From JAPPHA01 sp963662705 (GTDB lineage: Bacteria > Pseudomonadota > Alphaproteobacteria > Rhodobacterales > Rhodobacteraceae): a stretch of DNA of 64,000 bases. The position numbers and the translations under genes are program-made. The stretch covers positions 3,596,001 to 3,660,000 of the forward strand of contig OY759767.1 of NCBI GenBank assembly GCA_963662705.2. The letters are read 5' to 3'. Numbering within the stretch: position 1 is the stretch's first letter; each line of letters begins with the position of its first letter. Under the pieces are notes generated by a model, which had not been told where the DNA came from, did no database searches, and was given only the letters and a program-made list of their open reading frames with translations. This document shows, one piece after another, positions 60,574 through 64,000 of this stretch.

Positions 60574-61165
60574 GATCGTCACCATCTAGACGGTAGGCCG
60601 GACGCGGCAAGGACGGCGCAGATGCATGCGCCCCATGCGCCAGCGCGTTGCGCAACAAGCGCAACTGACTCTGCGCCTGCTCGACCGCCTCCAGATTACG
60701 TGGATCGCTCAGGAACTCCTGCACTTTCGCCGACGCTTCCTGCAAATGAACAAGATCATCAGCTGACAGCTTGAAATGCATCAGCTCGCGTGCACGGCGC
60801 TGTAACTCCTGAACGGGCATCTCGGAGCGCGTTTCACTGGGAAGCTCCGCTATCTGGTTTTCGAGGCGCCGCAACATGTTCGCGGCCTTGCGCGTGCTCC
60901 GAACGTCACGCCGGCCATCATCATCACCGCGGATGATGGCCCGAACGGCAGGCAGTTTCTTGCGCGGAACCAATGTCAGCTCCAGGTCAAGGACACGTGC
61001 AAGCGCGACCAGGCTGGATAGCCTCAGATCGACCGCTCCGTTCTCGATCTTGGAGATGTGGCCCTGTGGAACTCCCGCCTTCGCGCTGAGCGCACGCTGA
61101 GAGAGCTCCATGCGTTCCCGCGCGGCTTTCAGCGACTCCGCGATGTATTCCGTTGCATAACTCAT
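60566..61165 (-). CDS. hipB: HipB-like XRE-family antitoxin/repressor
   Basis: A 199-residue protein. The N-terminal helix-turn-helix (about 10-65) reads LKAARERMELSQRALSAKAG, VPQGHISKIENGAVDLRLS and LARVLDLELTLVPRK. It is longer than classical HipB (about 90 residues): a helical C-terminal region (residues 90-190, RRLENQIAELPSETRSEM and onward) may bind HipA or add a regulatory role. It precedes hipA with an overlap and should repress the shared promoter. Confidence 0.82.
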   Translation of the reverse strand: MSYATEYIAESLKAARERMELSQRALSAKAGVPQGHISKIENGAVDLRLSSLVALARVLDLELTLVPRKKLPAVRAIIRGDDDGRRDVRSTRKAANMLRRLENQIAELPSETRSEMPVQELQRRARELMHFKLSADDLVHLQEASAKVQEFLSDPRNLEAVEQAQSQLRLLRNALAHGAHASAPSLPRPAYRLDGDDHG

Positions 61166-61354
61166 GATCTATCTTTCCGTATCACCTAAATTCAATGATA
61201 TATACAAGCAAATCAAACATTCAAGCTCACGTCAAATGTTGAAACAGAACTCTATATCATTTCGGGAGTTCAATACGCTTTTATATATCAAATGCACGGA
61301 ACGGAGTTAAGTTGACGAAAAATCGGATTGCAAAACAGGAACCTTGATGAACCG
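61166..61354. promoter_or_regulatory. hipBA promoter and probable operators
   Basis: An AT-rich stretch, unlike its surroundings, lies upstream of hipB. TGATATA (61196-61202) and two copies of its complement TATATCA (61253-61259 and 61284-61290) recur in opposite orientation. This is typical of operators for HipB-type repressors. -35 and -10 boxes could not be assigned confidently. Confidence 0.5.
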
Positions 61355-61918
61355 AGCAGCTCTGGCTTTTCGCCGATCGTACTTCCTCAGCCACCATGCG
61401 GGCCAACCAGCTGCGGCTGTACTTCTCGGCCTTTGCCGGCATTCTCGTGACCATCCTGCGCCGTGTGGGGTTGCAGGGCACCGATCTCGCCAAGGCGCGC
61501 GTCGACACCATCCGCTCTCGATTGCTCAAGCTTGCCGGGCGCATCCGGGTGACGGTGCGCAGGGTCTGGCTGTCCTTCGCATCGGTGTTTCCGTTGCAGG
61601 GTGTCTTCGAGCAGGCGCTTGCCAACCTGCGCGCAGCACCGGCACGTGCTCCGCCCGGGAAACCGCGCTCCGGCCCCGAATTCCCCTCTTTCGCACGGCG
61701 CCACTCTGAACGCTGCCGGGGAGGTGTGTCCACGGCACACGGAATGGTGCGCACGGCATCCGCGAAAATGACTTCGCGCCTGGATTGCCACACGAAAACC
61801 GGGCTCGATCCGGCCGGAACCCCGACGAAAGCCGCCTTCAGCACGTCATCGTGGCCGCCAGCCACGAAAATACCGCAAAACGGATCTCACCGAGGGGTTG
61901 GTGAGCTATGCGGGCTAG
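61355..61918 (+). mobile_element. Partial IS1380 copy (terminal 564 bp)
   Basis: This matches, in inverted orientation and nearly base for base, the terminal 564 bp (57316-57879) of the complete element, including the 21-bp terminal repeat at 61898-61918. Only a few substitutions were noticed (for example one giving STAHGMV for SAAHGMV). The 5' part of the transposase is missing, so it is not autonomous. With the full copy it brackets hipBA and the AbiJ stump. Confidence 0.85.
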
Positions 61919-62077
61919 CGGTCAGTGCAAAACTGGTCCGTACTTGTTCGCAACGATCTGCGATCTTTCCCATTGATATGACGGACAAAGACAGCCAACA
62001 TCCAGTCACCATGGCTTGGGATTCCGGGTACCAAGCGATTGAATCGAAACGCCAGATTCTGGCAGGAAGGCAGGGAA

Positions 62078-63241
62078 ATGAAGACAGTCGAAGGATTTGA
62101 CCGAATTGGTGAAGAAAACGCCTTTGCGGTCCTCGCACGTGCCGCTGCATTGGCCAACCAGGGCGTGGACGTGATCAACCTCGGCATCGGCCAGCCAGAT
62201 TTTCCGACACCTGAAAACATCGTCGAAGCGGCAGTGAAGGCGCTTCGCGATGGCCATCATGGCTACACGCCGGCCATGGGCATCCTGCCCCTTCGCGAGG
62301 CCGTTTCTGCCGATCTTCATCGCCGTTTCGGAGTCGAGGTAGATCCCGACTTGGTGCTGATCGTACCGGGAGGCAAGGTGACAATGTTTGCCGCAATACT
62401 CATGTTTGGTGAACCCGGTACGGAGATCCTCTACCCGGATCCGGGATTTCCGATCTACCGTTCGATGATCGAATTTACCGGTGCGAGTCCGGTCCCGATT
62501 CCGATCCGCGAAGAGTTCGGATTTGCGTTTTCGGCGGACGAGGCACTGTCGCTTTTCTCGGACCGGACGCGCCTCGTCATTCTGAATTCGCCCGCAAATC
62601 CATGCGGCGGCGTGACGCCAGGGTCCGAGATCGACAGCCTGGTTGCGGGTCTTGCGGACCGACCAGACATTTCCGTGATGTCGGACGAGATTTACGATCA
62701 AATTCTCTATGACGGCGAAGAGCACGTTACACTGCTCGGTTATCCCGAGATCAGGGACCAGTTGATTCTCCTCAACGGCTGGTCCAAGACCTACGCCATG
62801 ACTGGCTGGCGCTTGGGCTACTCGGTCTGGCCGCAGGAGCTCTATGACAAGGCACGCAAGCTTGCGGTCAATGCCTGGTCATGTGTCAATGCGTCGGCGC
62901 AATTTGCCGCGGTCGAGGCGCTCACCGGTCCCCAGGATTCTGTGGGGGAAATGGTTGCCGAGTTCGATGCGCGCCGACAACTTGTCGTCGACCTGCTGAA
63001 CGAACTGCCGGGCATCTCTTGCGTTACGCCAAGGGGCGCATTCTATGCCTTTCCCAACATCAGCGGCACTGGCTGGAGGGCCAAGGAACTCGCCTCCGAG
63101 ATGCTTGAGAAGGCAGGTGTTGCGACCGTAGGCGGTCCGGATTTCGGCGTGCTGGGTGAAGGGTACATCCGCTTGAGTTACGCCAACAGCCAGGAAAATA
63201 TTCGCCGTGCCGTAAGACGAATTTCCGAGTTTTTCGCCTGA
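62078..63241 (+). CDS. Pyridoxal-phosphate aminotransferase, class I/II (aspartate-type fold)
   Basis: A 387-residue fold-type I aminotransferase. Motifs: INLGIGQPDFPTPENI near 33, YTPAMGILPLREAV, Asn174 in SPANPCGG, Asp203/Tyr206 in MSDEIYDQI, the PLP lysine Lys237 in NGWSKTYAMTGWRLGY, and the arginine of YIRLSYANS near the C terminus. The start is the ATG at 62078 with CAGGGAA upstream. It transfers an amino group between an amino acid and a 2-oxo acid; the substrate is not specified by sequence. It stands alone beyond the IS1380 partial copy. Confidence 0.9.
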   Translation: MKTVEGFDRIGEENAFAVLARAAALANQGVDVINLGIGQPDFPTPENIVEAAVKALRDGHHGYTPAMGILPLREAVSADLHRRFGVEVDPDLVLIVPGGKVTMFAAILMFGEPGTEILYPDPGFPIYRSMIEFTGASPVPIPIREEFGFAFSADEALSLFSDRTRLVILNSPANPCGGVTPGSEIDSLVAGLADRPDISVMSDEIYDQILYDGEEHVTLLGYPEIRDQLILLNGWSKTYAMTGWRLGYSVWPQELYDKARKLAVNAWSCVNASAQFAAVEALTGPQDSVGEMVAEFDARRQLVVDLLNELPGISCVTPRGAFYAFPNISGTGWRAKELASEMLEKAGVATVGGPDFGVLGEGYIRLSYANSQENIRRAVRRISEFFA

Positions 63242-63245
63242 ACCC

Positions 63246-63480
63246 TCGGTGATTGCTCCCTGCCCTGAAGGATGGAGCTTCCTGCGTCTCAGGCAATTGC
63301 GGGCGGTTGTGCCCGTCCAACGCAGAAGCATCCACAGGCAGGGAGCCCCGGGCTTTCCGTCCTTGAGATTTCCGTTTTCACGTACCTTAGTTGTAGCTGC
63401 CGGTTCTCGCCGCGATTTGCGATGGTTCGGTTCGTAGCCGGAATCTTCTGACTCGATCATGGTCCCAGGCTTTCTGGTAA
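63246..63480 (-). mobile_element. Probable 3' relic of an IS200/IS605-type tnpB region
   Basis: On the minus strand this region reads KDGKPGAPCLWML, then GHNRPQLPETQEAPSFRAGS in another frame, which resembles the C-terminal tail of IS605-group OrfB/TnpB proteins ('..QEAPSFRAG'). It ends with a GGAGCTCC-type hairpin next to CCCTGCCCTGAAGG. No zinc-finger or RuvC-like residues were found, so only the tail would remain. Confidence 0.35.
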
Positions 63481-64000
63481 GCGAAGTCGAATACGGTTGC
63501 ACCTTCTAACCTATCGCTGCGCTGGACGACGGTTCATGGCGCGGTCGATATTCAATGACCCGCATGAAACAGGCGTCAAATTTCGCCAGAGGAATCATTT
63601 CTGGCCGTTCGAAGAACGCAACGTGGCGGGGCTTTGCGCCAGGGATGACACCCCGATCCAAGGCGACTTCCGCAAGATCTCTGTTCCTTTACTTTCGCCA
63701 GCAGCAAGAATTGGAGCCAGCCTTCACTTGGTAGCCGCTAATCCGATTCAACACATTTTGGCACGTCGCCATGACTTCAGTCACAATAAGGAATGTAGAC
63801 AGAGTGTTGTCCTGATCAATGTTTGACACGCACATAAAAGGTGATTGTTTTTCAGAGTCTTATGCCGATTGCAACAGCTGTCATGGTACTACAGGCCACA
63901 CCCGGACAATGTATCACCGACCCATCAGGAAACCACACTCCACGTCTTCCCGGGCCCGCGGTCAAAACCAAGTACCCTGTAGGTCTTCCATTGCCGAGGC
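63481..64000. other. No recognisable gene
   Basis: The last 520 bases are lower in GC and hold only a 109-codon plus-strand frame (63497-63826) of unknown type with no ribosome binding site. Part of a gene could continue past the window end; I see none. Confidence 0.35.

Noticed and set aside
1..64000. CRISPR arrays
   Set aside because: I saw no regularly spaced direct repeats of 20-40 bases and no cas-like genes.

Overview
The window is about 60% GC and looks alphaproteobacterial. The evidence is an elongator tRNA-Met typical of that class, periplasmic Sox and flavocytochrome c sulfur-oxidation genes, tripartite tricarboxylate (TctABC) uptake, and many small catabolic operons of CoA-transferase, MaoC, enolase-superfamily and SDR genes. 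It is a patchwork of short catabolic operons, an interrupted sulfur-oxidation cluster, and several insertion-sequence copies and relics. All of this was read from sequence alone; family names come from recognised motifs and overall protein character.

Layout. 0.3-0.8 kb: ISAs1 transposase relic. 1.2-8.9 kb (+): a tightly overlapped operon of a D-cysteine desulfhydrase-type PLP enzyme, a complete peptide-type ABC importer (binding protein, two permeases, two ATPases) and an amidohydrolase. 9.7-10.3 kb (+): a MazEF-type toxin-antitoxin pair. 10.8-16.3 kb (-): amidase, enolase-superfamily enzyme, zinc alcohol dehydrogenase, ureohydrolase and D-aminoacyl-tRNA deacylase, followed by tRNA-Met. 16.6-18.1 kb: gene-poor, with one Cys-rich ORF. 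18.1-23.0 kb (-): soxX, fccB, fccA and a two-subunit molybdenum hydroxylase. 23.7-33.8 kb: an accessory block with IS1380 relics, an IclR regulator and a catabolic cluster of Gfo/Idh/MocA oxidoreductase, two MaoC proteins, binding-protein-like gene, CoA-transferase, enolase-superfamily enzyme, mutarotase, RraA-like protein and amidohydrolase. 34.1-38.2 kb (-): triheme cytochrome c, SUMF1-domain protein, soxA, soxZ and soxY. The two minus-strand blocks on either side of the accessory region look like halves of one sulfur/molybdenum-hydroxylase operon.

39.3-40.8 kb: an IS110-family element. 40.8-43.4 kb (+): a split transketolase, whose second-half gene carries an in-frame TAG, plus an SDR. 43.6-49.0 kb (-): sulfatase, TctA, TctB and TctC, with a divergent GntR/UTRA regulator at the end. 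49.0-56.7 kb (+): an eight-gene operon with transketolase N subunit, SDR, E1-alpha, E1-beta, a free-standing lipoyl domain, transketolase C subunit, aldehyde dehydrogenase and an enolase-superfamily enzyme. A shared CATAGGTAC motif lies upstream of tctC and between the GntR gene and this operon, suggesting one regulon. I regard this TctABC/sulfatase plus TPP-lipoyl operon as the best candidate for an undescribed pathway.

57.3-61.9 kb: a full IS1380 element, the stump of an AbiJ-like gene cut by it, a hipBA module, and a 564-bp inverted partial copy of the same IS. 62.1-63.2 kb (+): a class I/II aminotransferase, then a gene-poor end with a probable IS200/IS605 relic.
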